DNA of 13,616 nt from DATLGD01 sp035540755 (GCA_035540755.1 DATLGD010000023.1:1-13616); one strand, 5' to 3'; positions 1 to 6,265 are shown, counted from the first letter of the stretch. Made by a program: numbers and translations. The notes: generated by a model not told the origin, from the letters alone.

Positions 1-199
1 CCAGCGCGCGCAGCAGCGTGGACTTGCCGCAGCCGTTCGGGCCGATGACCGTCGTGATGCCGCCGGCCAGGACGTCGAGGTCGAGACCGTCGACGACGGT
101 GCGCTCGCCGTAGCCGAGCGTGACGCCGACGGCGGACAGCCTGCTCGGCGGGCTGTCCGGCGGGCTGTCCGGCGGGCTGTCCGGCGGGAGAGGTGTCAT
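1..199 (-). CDS. fepC: Iron-siderophore ABC transporter ATP-binding protein, N-terminal part (gene runs off the left edge)
   Basis: ATPase that would power the two FecCD permeases encoded just upstream, at the inner face of the membrane. The visible 66 residues hold an intact Walker A motif, GPNGCGKST (about residues 53-61), preceded by a normal first strand ending in LGYGERTVVDGLDLDV. The ATG at 199 overlaps the stop of the preceding permease (ATGA), and a GGGAG lies about eight bases upstream inside that permease, so this is the likely start. The N-terminus is odd: a proline/serine/aspartate tail made of a 12-base unit repeated three times (PPDS) precedes the conserved domain. The signature motif, Walker B and the rest lie outside the window. 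The family call is firm; the symbol is by analogy with FepC/FecE-type ATPases, and the exact siderophore is unknown. Confidence 0.93.
   Translation of the reverse strand, partial: MTPLPPDSPPDSPPDSPPSRLSAVGVTLGYGERTVVDGLDLDVLAGGITTVIGPNGCGKSTLLRAL
146..181. repeat. Three tandem copies of a 12-bp unit in the start of the ATPase gene
   Basis: The unit cggcgggctgtc is present three times without interruption, followed by a partial fourth copy. On the minus strand it reads as repeated Pro-Pro-Asp-Ser before the ATPase core. Being a multiple of three, it can gain or lose units without breaking the frame. Confidence 0.9.
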
Positions 200-1251
200 G
201 CGGCCGTCTCCCGGTTGCGTCGGACGATGAGGTGGAGCAGGAAGGGTCCGCCGAGAGCGGCGGTGACGACGCCGACCGGCAGCTCGACCGGCAGCACAAC
301 CCTGGCCACGAGGTCGGCGGCGACCAGCAGCAGGGCGCCGACCAGCGCCGAGCCGAGCAGGGGCGGCCCGGCCGTGCGCAGCAGCCGCAGCGCCACCTGC
401 GGCGCGACGAGGGCCACGAAGGCCACCGGTCCGGCCGAGGCGGTGGCCACCGAGGCCAGGACGACGGCGGCGAGCAGCGTGGCGCTCTGCCCCGTGCGCA
501 GCCGCACACCGAGCGCGCGGGCGCTGTCGTCGCCCAGCCGCAGCGCACCGAGCGTGAAGGACGAGACCAGCGACAGCGCACCGACCCCGGTGACGGCCAG
601 CGCCACCGGCACGACGTGCTCCCAGCCTCGGCCGTTGAGGCTGCCGGTGATCCAGACGACGGCCCGGGAGGCGTCCTCGATCTCCGCGCTGATGAGGAGC
701 CAGCTGGTGAGCGCGAGCAGCACGGCCCCCAGCCCGATGCCGACGAGCACCAGCCGGAAGCCGTCGACGCCGTCGCGCCAGGCGAGCAGGTACAGCAGCA
801 GCGCGGTGCCGAGGCCGCCGGCCAGCGCGGCGAGCGGCAGCCCGAGGACGGCCAGCGCGCCGCTGCCGCCGCCCAGCACGATCACCCCGACAGCGGCCGC
901 GCTGGCGCCGGCGGTGACGCCGAGGACGTCGGGGCTGGCCAGCGGGTTGCGCGCGATCGACTGCAGGACGGCACCGGACATGCCGAGCGCGGCGCCCACG
1001 AGCAGGCCGGTCAGCGACCGGGGCAGGCGCAGCTCGAGCACGACGAAGCGGCTGGTCGCGTCACCGCCCCCGCCGAGGACGGCCAGCACGTCCGGCAGCG
1101 CGATCGGGTAGTCGCCGCGGCCGACGTTGGCGGCGAAGACCAGCAGCAGGACGACGGCGAGCCCCGCGCAGACGGCGACCTGGCGTGGCCGCCAGACCGC
1201 CGACAACGGTCCGACCCGCAGAGCCGGTCGGGAGGCGACCGCCCCGGTCAC
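196..1251 (-). CDS. fepG: FecCD-family iron-siderophore ABC transporter permease (second subunit)
   Basis: Integral membrane subunit of a BtuC/FecCD-type importer, 351 residues, the usual family length. After a short cytoplasmic N-terminus the first hydrophobic segment is near residues 25-42. The FecCD motif RNPLASPDVLG is at 101-111, and further hydrophobic stretches continue to the C-terminus (about nine or ten segments). I chose the GTG at 1251 because it overlaps the stop of the upstream permease as GTGA; the open frame extends to 1419, but that extension is arginine/proline-rich and lies inside the upstream gene. The stop overlaps the ATPase start. The chain of overlaps implies one transcript and coupled translation of permease 1, permease 2 and ATPase. 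It is likely controlled from the IdeR box at 2368-2386. Confidence 0.94.
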   Translation of the reverse strand: MTGAVASRPALRVGPLSAVWRPRQVAVCAGLAVVLLLVFAANVGRGDYPIALPDVLAVLGGGGDATSRFVVLELRLPRSLTGLLVGAALGMSGAVLQSIARNPLASPDVLGVTAGASAAAVGVIVLGGGSGALAVLGLPLAALAGGLGTALLLYLLAWRDGVDGFRLVLVGIGLGAVLLALTSWLLISAEIEDASRAVVWITGSLNGRGWEHVVPVALAVTGVGALSLVSSFTLGALRLGDDSARALGVRLRTGQSATLLAAVVLASVATASAGPVAFVALVAPQVALRLLRTAGPPLLGSALVGALLLVAADLVARVVLPVELPVGVVTAALGGPFLLHLIVRRNRETAA

Positions 1252-2336
1252 AGCGTCACCAGCCGGCGGCGTCGCACGAGGGCGACGAAGAACGGCCCGC
1301 CGACCAGGGCGAGGACGATCCCCACCTGCAGCTCCGCGGGGCGCACGACCACGCGCCCCAGGACGTCGGCGAGCAGGAGCATCGTGCCGCCGAGGAGCCC
1401 GGCGTACGGCACCAGCCACCGGTAGTCGGGGCCGGTGACGGCGCGGGCGACGTGCGGCACCACGAGCCCGACGAAGGCGATCGGGCCGCAGGCAGCCGTG
1501 GCCGCACCGGTGAGCACGGTGACGACGAGGACCCCCACCACGCGGGCGGCGGCGACGTTCGTGCCCAGCGCGCGGGCGACGTCCTCGCCGAGGTTGAGGG
1601 CGTTGAGCGACGGGGTCGAGGCCAGCGCCACGACGAGGCCGACCAGGACGAACGGCGCCACCTGCACGAGCACGTCGGTGCCGCGGCCCGCGGTCGAGCC
1701 GACGTTCCAGAACCGGAAGCCGTCCAGGGTGGTCTGGTCGAGCAGGACCAGCGCGCTCGTCAGCGCCCCGAGGAAGGCGGTGACGGCGGCGCCGGCGAGC
1801 GCGAGGGTCAGCGGGTCGCCGCCGCGCCCGCCCATCGACGACAGGCCGAAGACCAGCAGGGAGGCCAGCAGCGCTCCGGCGAACGCGAACCAGAGGTGCC
1901 CGGTGGCCGAGCCGACGCCGAAGGCGTAGATGGAGAGCACGACGGCGAACGCGGCACCCGCCGTCACGCCGAGCAGCCCCGGGTCGGCGAGCGGATTGCG
2001 GGTGTGCCCCTGCACGACCGCGCCGGCCACGCCGAGGGCCGTGCCGGCCAGCAGGCCGAGCAGGGTGCGGGGGACCCGCAGCGAGCGCACCACGACGTCG
2101 GCCTCGGTGCCGGTCGGGCTGACCAGGGCCGACCAGACCTCGCCGGGGCCGAGCGGCCGGGCGCCGACGGCGACGCTCAGGGCCAGCGCGACCCCCAGGG
2201 CGAGCACCAGTCCGGCCAGCCCGAGCAGCCGGCGGTGCCGCCGGCGGCTCGTGGCCGGGCGCGGGCTCGCGCTGCCGGCAGGAGCGGGACGCCCGGGGCG
2301 GGGCACGACGGCGTCCGTCGGCGTCGCGGCGGTCAT
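1248..2336 (-). CDS. fepD: FecCD-family iron-siderophore ABC transporter permease (first subunit)
   Basis: Partner permease of the same importer, 362 residues. A basic, proline-rich N-terminal tail of about 35 residues precedes the first membrane segment (about 37-57). The FecCD signature RNPLADPGLLG lies at 113-123, and the remaining hydrophobic segments and the C-terminal GGPFFVALVRR match the family. The ATG at 2336 is preceded by GAGGA at suitable spacing. The frame stays open to 2609, but that extension would run across the iron box and into the divergent reductase gene, so the internal ATG is preferred. It is the first gene of the leftward operon and lies 31 bases from the IdeR box, which predicts repression in iron-replete cells. 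Substrate specificity cannot be read from the permease. Confidence 0.94.
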   Translation of the reverse strand: MTAATPTDAVVPRPGRPAPAGSASPRPATSRRRHRRLLGLAGLVLALGVALALSVAVGARPLGPGEVWSALVSPTGTEADVVVRSLRVPRTLLGLLAGTALGVAGAVVQGHTRNPLADPGLLGVTAGAAFAVVLSIYAFGVGSATGHLWFAFAGALLASLLVFGLSSMGGRGGDPLTLALAGAAVTAFLGALTSALVLLDQTTLDGFRFWNVGSTAGRGTDVLVQVAPFVLVGLVVALASTPSLNALNLGEDVARALGTNVAAARVVGVLVVTVLTGAATAACGPIAFVGLVVPHVARAVTGPDYRWLVPYAGLLGGTMLLLADVLGRVVVRPAELQVGIVLALVGGPFFVALVRRRRLVTL

Positions 2337-2367
2337 GGCTGGCGTCCTCGGGGGCAGAGCGGCAGAG

Positions 2368-2386
2368 TTTGGTAAGGCTGCCCTAA
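2368..2386. promoter_or_regulatory. DtxR/IdeR iron box between the permease operon and the reductase gene
   Basis: TTTGGTAAGGCTGCCCTAA matches 15 of 19 positions of the DtxR/IdeR consensus TTAGGTTAGGCTAACCTAA as I recall it. It is AT-richer than its surroundings and sits between divergent starts at 2336 and 2401, so one dimer-pair site could repress both. A -10-like TACTCT at 2389-2394 just right of it would place rightward transcription close to the GTG at 2401. Confidence 0.82.
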
Positions 2387-2400
2387 CGTACTCTGCCGGG

Positions 2401-3312
2401 GTGTCTCCTGCCCCGGCGTCCGCGCTCCCCGTCGCCGCGCCCGACCCGCGGGCCTGGCTCGACGGCTGGCTCGCGCCGCGGCTGGGGATCGCCCCGCCAC
2501 CACGCCCCGACGACGCCTGGCCCGGCCTCGCCGGGCTCGACCGCGCCCGGCTGGCGGACCTGCACGCCCGGCTGGCTGCCGACGGCGCCACCGGACCGGC
2601 CGCTGCCAAGTGGCTGGCCGGCTGGTACGCCGGCGGCCTGGCGGCGGCCGTCGGCAGGACGCTCGGGCTGGCCCGCGCCGCGCTGGTGGTCGACCCGGCC
2701 GACGTGCGCTGGCACGTCCGCCCCGAGGGCTGGCCGGACGGCTACGACCTCGGCGCGCCCGCTGTCGCCGTCGCCGCCGGTCACCCCTGGGCGGAGCACC
2801 CCGGCGTGCGCGTCGTGGCCGACGCCGACGCGGTGCGCGAGCTGGCGCTCGACTCGGTGCTCGGCGTCGCCACACCGCTGGTGACCCGCCTGCGCACGCT
2901 CGCGAAGGTCGGGCTCCCGTCGCTGTGGGCCGAGGTCGGCGACCGGCTGGGCCTCGCGGTGACCTCTGACCTCGCGCTGCCGGTCGACGAGACGGTGGCG
3001 GCCGAGCTGCGCGCCGTCGTCGCCCTCCCACGGGCGCCGTGGAAGGCGCGGCCCCGGCTGGAGGTGGGGCCGACCGCAGCCGGGCCGGCCTACCTCGGCC
3101 AGAAGGGCGGCTGCTGCCTGGCCTACCTGTGCCAGGAGGAGGCCGGGGAGCCCGACCCCGCGCAGGCCGCGTGGCTGGCGGTGTACCGCGAGCGCTTCCC
3201 GGTCGGCCCGGGACGTCCGGACTACTGCTCGACCTGCTCACTGCTGGAGGCCGGCGAGTGCGCAGCCCGCCAGCGGCTGTGGGTCGAGCACCACAGCGCG
3301 GGGCGCGGCTGA
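2401..3312 (+). CDS. FhuF-like ferric-siderophore reductase, 2Fe-2S type (putative)
   Basis: 303-residue cytoplasmic protein, likely reducing ferric siderophore to release iron after import. The call rests on the cysteine-rich C-terminus, where FhuF proteins bind a 2Fe-2S cluster: C238-C239, C244, then C276-x2-C279, with C287 further on. E. coli FhuF has CC-x10-C-x2-C; here the gap between CC and CxxC is about 36 residues and there are extra cysteines, so ligation may differ. The rest is alanine/leucine-rich without motifs I can name. The start is GTG 2401; no Shine-Dalgarno is visible, and a -10-like TACTCT at 2389-2394 suggests a leaderless transcript. It is divergent from the importer operon and shares its IdeR box, which supports an iron role. 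It ends 11 bases from the convergent DUF2470 gene. Confidence 0.78.
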   Translation: MSPAPASALPVAAPDPRAWLDGWLAPRLGIAPPPRPDDAWPGLAGLDRARLADLHARLAADGATGPAAAKWLAGWYAGGLAAAVGRTLGLARAALVVDPADVRWHVRPEGWPDGYDLGAPAVAVAAGHPWAEHPGVRVVADADAVRELALDSVLGVATPLVTRLRTLAKVGLPSLWAEVGDRLGLAVTSDLALPVDETVAAELRAVVALPRAPWKARPRLEVGPTAAGPAYLGQKGGCCLAYLCQEEAGEPDPAQAAWLAVYRERFPVGPGRPDYCSTCSLLEAGECAARQRLWVEHHSAGRG

Positions 3313-3323
3313 GTCCGCGCACG

Positions 3324-4058
3324 TCACCGCCGGCGCGCGGCCCCCGTGGCGGTGTCGAGCAGGGCTCGCAGGGCGGCGAGCACCTGGCCGGGGTGCTCGG
3401 CGCGGGTCGAGGTCAGTGCGATCGGCACGTCGGTGTCGGCCGCTCCCACGCGCTCGACCCGGAGCACCAGGGCGTGCCGGTCGAGGCGCAGCGGCACGAC
3501 ACGGACGGCACCGGCGAGCAGCCGTCGTGGCAGCAGGCCCGCGAGCCGGGCGGTCTGCGCGGCGTGCCCGGCGGCCAGGTGCGACAGCACCTCGGCCTCG
3601 TGCGGCGCCATCGGGTCGGGCTCCGCGCGGGCGTACGCCTGTGGCTCGATCTCCGTGCCGTCGAGCCGCACCGTGTCGGCGCTCAGCCGCAGCACCCGCC
3701 GGCCCGGCTCGAGCGGCCGACCGGTGGCCCGCTCCCAGTCCTGCGCGGCGACAGCGGGGGGCGGGACGGTCAGCCGTCCATGCAGCTCGAGGCGCCCCCG
3801 GACGCGTTCGCGCACGGGCAGCGGTGCGACGTCGGTGAGCACCGCTCGGGCGGCCCGAGCGCGGCCGGCGACGGCGGCCAGCACGCGGCAGTCCGGCGAG
3901 GTGGGCACGAGCACGCGCCCCGCGCCGTCGGTGGCGTGGCCCCCGACCGCGGCGAGGCCGGGTCCGCCGCTCACGTGCAGGGCGAGCGTGGTGGCCGTGA
4001 CGGCCAGCGAGCGCGCCTTCTCGGCGGGTGGGGCGCAGGCGGGGGACGTCCAGGTCAT
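3324..4058 (-). CDS. DUF2470 domain protein, possibly a HugZ-like haem/iron utilisation protein
   Basis: 244 residues. The C-terminal part (about 146-235, from EPDPMAPHEAEVLSHLAAGH through VRVVPLRLDRHALVLRVE) resembles DUF2470, which in HugZ/ChuZ-type proteins follows a split-barrel flavin-like fold and is linked to haem binding or degradation. The N-terminal part (about 12-95) could be that split barrel but is weakly conserved to my eye, so enzymatic activity is not established. I chose the ATG at 4058: it has GAGG about ten bases upstream, whereas the longer frame to 4097 would begin inside the iron box. It is divergent from the siderophore-binding lipoprotein and shares the IdeR box at 4083-4101. 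The iron context supports a role in iron acquisition or storage; the substrate is unknown. Confidence 0.72.
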   Translation of the reverse strand: MTWTSPACAPPAEKARSLAVTATTLALHVSGGPGLAAVGGHATDGAGRVLVPTSPDCRVLAAVAGRARAARAVLTDVAPLPVRERVRGRLELHGRLTVPPPAVAAQDWERATGRPLEPGRRVLRLSADTVRLDGTEIEPQAYARAEPDPMAPHEAEVLSHLAAGHAAQTARLAGLLPRRLLAGAVRVVPLRLDRHALVLRVERVGAADTDVPIALTSTRAEHPGQVLAALRALLDTATGAARRR

Positions 4059-4082
4059 CGGCACGAGCACCTCGGATGTGAG

Positions 4083-4101
4083 TAAGGTTAGGCTCACCTA
4101 A
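4083..4101. promoter_or_regulatory. DtxR/IdeR iron box between the DUF2470 gene and the siderophore-binding lipoprotein gene
   Basis: TAAGGTTAGGCTCACCTAA matches 17 of 19 positions of the IdeR/DtxR consensus, the best such site in the window. It lies between starts at 4058 (leftward) and 4150 (rightward). A TAATCA at 4099-4104 could be the -10 of the rightward promoter, so bound repressor would cover it. Iron-dependent repression of both genes is the expected behaviour. Confidence 0.9.
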
Positions 4102-4149
4102 TCACCGATGAGCCGGCCGCACCAGGCCGGGTACCAGGAAGGTCCACCC

Positions 4150-5067
4150 GTGCGCCGTACCGCCCTGACCGCCTCCCTCTGCGCTGCCGCCCTCTCGCTG
4201 TCCGGTTGCGCGTCGTCCTCGGGCGCCGCCGCTCCCGCCCAGGAGGACACCCGGACCGTCGAGACGATCCGCGGCCCGGTCGAGGTCCCGGCCGACCCGC
4301 AGCGGGTGGTGGTGCTCGACCTCGGCGAGCTCGACTCCGCCCTCGCCCTCGGCGTCACCCCGGTCGGCGCCGTGCGCGCCCCGGTGAACAGCGGGCTGCT
4401 GTCCTACCTCGAGGACGAGGCCGCCGGCATCGAGCTGGTCGGGGAGATCGGCGAGCCGAACCTCGAGCAGATCGCCGCTCTCGAGCCCGACCTCGTCCTC
4501 GGCAGCGAGCTGCGGGTCGGCGAGTTCTACGACCAGCTCGCCGGCATCGCCCCGACGGTGCTCACCGAGACCGTCGGCGTGGTGTGGAAGGAGAACCTGG
4601 CCGTCCATGCCGCGGCCCTCGGCCGGGAGGAGCAGGCGCAGGAGCTGCTGGAGGCCTACGAGCAGCGGGCCGCCGAGGTCGGCGAGACCGTCGACGACGC
4701 CGTCACCCTCAGCGTCGTGCGCTTCGTGCCGGGCGAGATCCGGCTGTACGCCCGGGACAGCTTCATCGGCACCGTCCTGCAGGACGCCGGCATCGCCCGC
4801 CCGGCCGTCCAGGACGTCGACGAGTTCGACGTCGTGCTCTCGCCCGAGCAGATGGATCAGGCCGCCGGCGACGTGATCGTCGTCGGTACCTACGGCGACC
4901 CCGGCGAGACCGACGGCCCTGCGGTCCTCGGTGGCCCGCTCTGGCAGCGGCTGCCGGCTGTGCAGTCCGGCGACGTGCACGAGGTCGACGACGACGTCTG
5001 GTTCCTCGGCACCGGGGTGGGCGCGGCGCAGCGCGTGCTCGACGACCTCGAGCGGCTGCTCGGCTGA
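4150..5067 (+). CDS. fepB: Iron-siderophore ABC transporter substrate-binding lipoprotein
   Basis: 305-residue lipoprotein that would capture ferric siderophore outside the membrane and hand it to the FecCD permeases encoded at 196-2336. The signal peptide is basic (VRRTALTAS) with a lipobox LSGC, giving lipidated Cys20. A small-residue linker is followed by a typical FecB/FepB start (ADPQRVVVLDLGELDSALALGVTPVGA), then GEPNLEQIAALEPDLVLGSE, and a C-terminal lobe ending with VHEVDDDVWFLGTGVGAAQRVLDDL. The GTG at 4150 follows AGGAAGG by seven bases and begins a proper signal peptide; an upstream in-frame ATG at 4108 would add 14 non-signal residues. The gene is separated from the permeases by two other genes but shares their type of iron control. 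The ligand class (catecholate or hydroxamate) cannot be told. Confidence 0.93.
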   Translation: MRRTALTASLCAAALSLSGCASSSGAAAPAQEDTRTVETIRGPVEVPADPQRVVVLDLGELDSALALGVTPVGAVRAPVNSGLLSYLEDEAAGIELVGEIGEPNLEQIAALEPDLVLGSELRVGEFYDQLAGIAPTVLTETVGVVWKENLAVHAAALGREEQAQELLEAYEQRAAEVGETVDDAVTLSVVRFVPGEIRLYARDSFIGTVLQDAGIARPAVQDVDEFDVVLSPEQMDQAAGDVIVVGTYGDPGETDGPAVLGGPLWQRLPAVQSGDVHEVDDDVWFLGTGVGAAQRVLDDLERLLG

Positions 5068-5090
5068 CGGCGGGAGGGATCGCGCGGTTG

Positions 5091-5108
5091 CATGCGCATA
5101 CGTGCATG
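5091..5108. promoter_or_regulatory. Imperfect palindrome upstream of the ArsR/SmtB gene, candidate self-operator
   Basis: CATGCGCATACGTGCATG pairs at seven of nine positions around its centre, and TGCATG also occurs as a direct repeat (5089-5094, 5103-5108). It is AT-richer than its surroundings and lies 16 bases before the GTG at 5124. TTGCAT at 5088-5093 could be a -35 element. ArsR/SmtB repressors usually bind palindromes overlapping their own promoter; the assignment is by position. Confidence 0.55.
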
Positions 5109-5123
5109 TGACATGGTGCGCGG

Positions 5124-5465
5124 GTGACCGACGCGGCCCGGCTCGAGCGGGCCGTCGAGCTGCTCAAGGCCCTGGCGGCACCGGTGCGGCTGGCGCTGGT
5201 CGCCGAGCTGGCCGGCGGCCCGCTCTGCGTCCACGAGCTGGTCCAGCGCGTCGGCGTCAGCCAGCCCCTGACCTCCCAGCACCTGCGGGTGCTGCGCGGG
5301 GCCGGGCTGGTGACCTCCGGCCGGCGTGGCCGCGAGGTCGAGTACGCCCTCGCCGACGACCACGTCGCGCACGTGGTGCGCGACCTGCTGCGGCACGCCG
5401 ACGAGCCGGTCACCGACCGCGTGCACGACCCCCTTCCCGACCAACCCCACGAGGAGACGGCATGA
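5124..5465 (+). CDS. ArsR/SmtB-family metal-sensing transcriptional repressor, zinc-type alpha-5 site
   Basis: 113-residue winged-helix regulator. The DNA-binding region spans about 33-73: LCVHELVQRVGVSQPLTSQHLRVLR, then the wing GRRGREVEYAL. The helix following the wing reads D78-x-H80-x10-H91-x2-E94, exactly the alpha-5 site spacing of SmtB (Asp, His, His, Glu) and close to CzrA, which sense Zn(II) or Co(II). C35 and H37 near helix 3 could form a second site. Metal binding would release DNA. No Shine-Dalgarno is visible before GTG 5124, so a leaderless mRNA is possible. The stop overlaps the ATG of the histidine-rich gene (ATGA), so regulator and effector are co-expressed. Zinc is the best guess; cobalt, nickel or cadmium cannot be excluded. 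Confidence 0.88.
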   Translation: MTDAARLERAVELLKALAAPVRLALVAELAGGPLCVHELVQRVGVSQPLTSQHLRVLRGAGLVTSGRRGREVEYALADDHVAHVVRDLLRHADEPVTDRVHDPLPDQPHEETA

Positions 5466-5764
5466 CCGCCACCGACCACCGCACCCACAGGCAGCACGAC
5501 CACCGGCACGGGGACGACTGCGGCCATGCTGCCGTCCGGCACGACGACCACACCGACTACCTGCACGACGGGCACGTCCACAGCGAGCACGACGGGCACT
5601 ACGACGAGTGCTCGGGCCCCGGGCACGCCCAGGCCGAGGAGCACGCCGGGCACGACCACGGCGAGGGCTGCGGCCACGAGAGCGTCCAGCACGACGACCA
5701 CGTCGACTACGTGCACGACGGCCACCGGCACGCCTCGCACGACGGTCACTACGACGAGCACTAG
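5462..5764 (+). CDS. Histidine-rich, probable zinc-binding protein with an internal duplication
   Basis: 100 residues, 26 of them histidine, many of the others aspartate. Two 31-residue units (20-50 and 70-100) share the pattern CGHxxVxHDDHxDYxHDGHxHxxHDGHYDE and are joined by a glycine/glutamate/histidine linker; the N-terminus (5-16) is also His-rich. There is no signal peptide or membrane segment, so it is probably cytoplasmic. The ATG overlaps the regulator's stop and has GAGGAG six bases upstream. From composition and context it is likely a metal chaperone, buffer or store induced by excess zinc through the SmtB-type repressor. My recollection, not checked, is that similar HDDHxDYxHDGH proteins occur in other bacteria with uninformative names. 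Nickel or cobalt binding is an alternative. Confidence 0.85.
   Translation: MTATDHRTHRQHDHRHGDDCGHAAVRHDDHTDYLHDGHVHSEHDGHYDECSGPGHAQAEEHAGHDHGEGCGHESVQHDDHVDYVHDGHRHASHDGHYDEH
5519..5761 (+). repeat. Two diverged direct copies of a 93-bp coding unit (5519-5611 and 5669-5761)
   Basis: The two units encode residues 20-50 and 70-100 of the histidine-rich protein, with a period of 150 bases. Most metal-ligand codons are retained (one unit ends in Cys, the other in His), while the variable positions differ, which suggests duplication followed by selection on the ligands. Confidence 0.85.
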
Positions 5765-5840
5765 AGAGCCGTAGCGCGGCCGGACGCGGACCGGCGGGGT
5801 GCCGGCGTCAGCCGACCCCTGCGCAGGCAGGCAACTGAAC

Positions 5841-5857
5841 TTGACAACCGTTGCCAA
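5841..5857. promoter_or_regulatory. Zur/Fur-family-like palindrome before the alternative ribosomal protein operon
   Basis: TTGACAACCGTTGCCAA pairs at seven of eight positions about a central base, the 7-1-7 layout of Fur-family sites. The left half contains TTGACA, a perfect -35 hexamer, so a bound repressor would block the promoter. The downstream genes are cysteine-free ribosomal protein paralogues, classic Zur targets in actinobacteria. The sequence is not a strict copy of the Streptomyces Zur consensus, so the assignment is inferred from symmetry plus context. Confidence 0.65.
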
Positions 5858-5867
5858 TAGAGGTTCT

Positions 5868-5889
5868 CTCGTTCGCATGGACGAACGAG
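5868..5889 (+). promoter_or_regulatory. 8-bp hairpin holding an ATG in its loop
   Basis: CTCGTTCG and CGAACGAG are perfect complements separated by CATGGA, whose ATG (5877) begins the S14 relic frame. In RNA this would present or mask the start codon. It could instead be a remnant operator; no family is recognised. Confidence 0.4.
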
Positions 5890-6017
5890 GGCTTCCCAGG
5901 ACCGGACGGGCCGCGGCGCGGTGCGCGTCTGCCGCGGCACGGGTCGACGGCCGCGTCTTCCGCGAACCGGCGTCCGTCGGCCGGCTGCTCCCCGGCATCA
6001 CCGGGAGCAGCTGGTGA
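5877..6017 (+). pseudogene. rpsN2: Deletion relic of zinc-independent ribosomal protein S14
   Basis: A 46-codon frame whose last 20 residues end LPGITGSSW, matching the nearly invariant S14 C-terminus (FRE-x-A-x2-G-x-LPGV-x-KSSW). Just before it, VDGR matches the S14 segment VDGRPR, but the following dozen residues (PRG..RKFGLSR) are missing, and nothing like the S14 N-terminal half is present. S14 is normally about 101 residues in this form, so this is a relic or at best a mini-protein. Codons atypical of the neighbours (CGA, AGG, CTT) support decay. Its TGA (6015-6017) overlaps the GTG of L31 at 6014, preserving the coupling expected of an ancestral rpsN2-rpmE2 operon. The Zur-like site upstream fits the same origin. 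Confidence 0.72.
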
Positions 6018-6265
6018 AGCCGGGCATCCACCCCGCCTACGGGCCGGTGGTGTTCCGTGACGAGGCGGCCGACTTCATGTTCCTCACCCGGTCCACGCGC
6101 ACCAGCGGCGAGACCGTCGTCTGGGCGGACGGCAACACCTACCCGCTCGTGCGGGTCGACGTCAGCAGCGCCAGCCACCCCTTCTACACCGGCACGCAGC
6201 GGGTCATGGACACCGCCGGCCGGGTGCAGCGCTTCGAGAGGCGCTTCGGCAAGCGGTCGCGCTGA
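6014..6265 (+). CDS. rpmE2: 50S ribosomal protein L31, type B (cysteine-free, zinc-independent)
   Basis: 83 residues and no cysteine. KPGIHPAYGPVVFRD at the N-terminus, FLTRST in the middle and the SSASHPFYTGTQR block followed by GRVQRFERRFG are diagnostic for L31 type B. These paralogues replace the CxxC zinc-binding L31 when zinc is scarce, freeing zinc from ribosomes, and in actinobacteria they are typically repressed by Zur. The GTG at 6014 has GGGAG six bases upstream and overlaps the stop of the S14 relic. The stop overlaps the ATG of L32 (TGATG). Confidence 0.93.
   Translation: MKPGIHPAYGPVVFRDEAADFMFLTRSTRTSGETVVWADGNTYPLVRVDVSSASHPFYTGTQRVMDTAGRVQRFERRFGKRSR

Noticed and set aside
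193..2375. Long open plus-strand frames (for example 193-1425 and 1185-2375)
   Set aside because: They are antisense to the FecCD permeases, rich in Arg/Gln/Gly/Asp with no recognisable family, as expected from high-GC third-position bias.
3313..3323. Terminator between the convergent reductase and DUF2470 genes
   Set aside because: Only 11 bases separate the stops and I see no convincing stem there.
4102..4980. 292-codon minus-strand frame opposite the binding lipoprotein
   Set aside because: Shadow of the lipoprotein gene; composition is a Gly/Asp/His/Leu mirror of the real codons.
5779..5795. 5-bp stem after the His-rich gene as a terminator
   Set aside because: Too short and typical of random GC-rich DNA; no T-tract.
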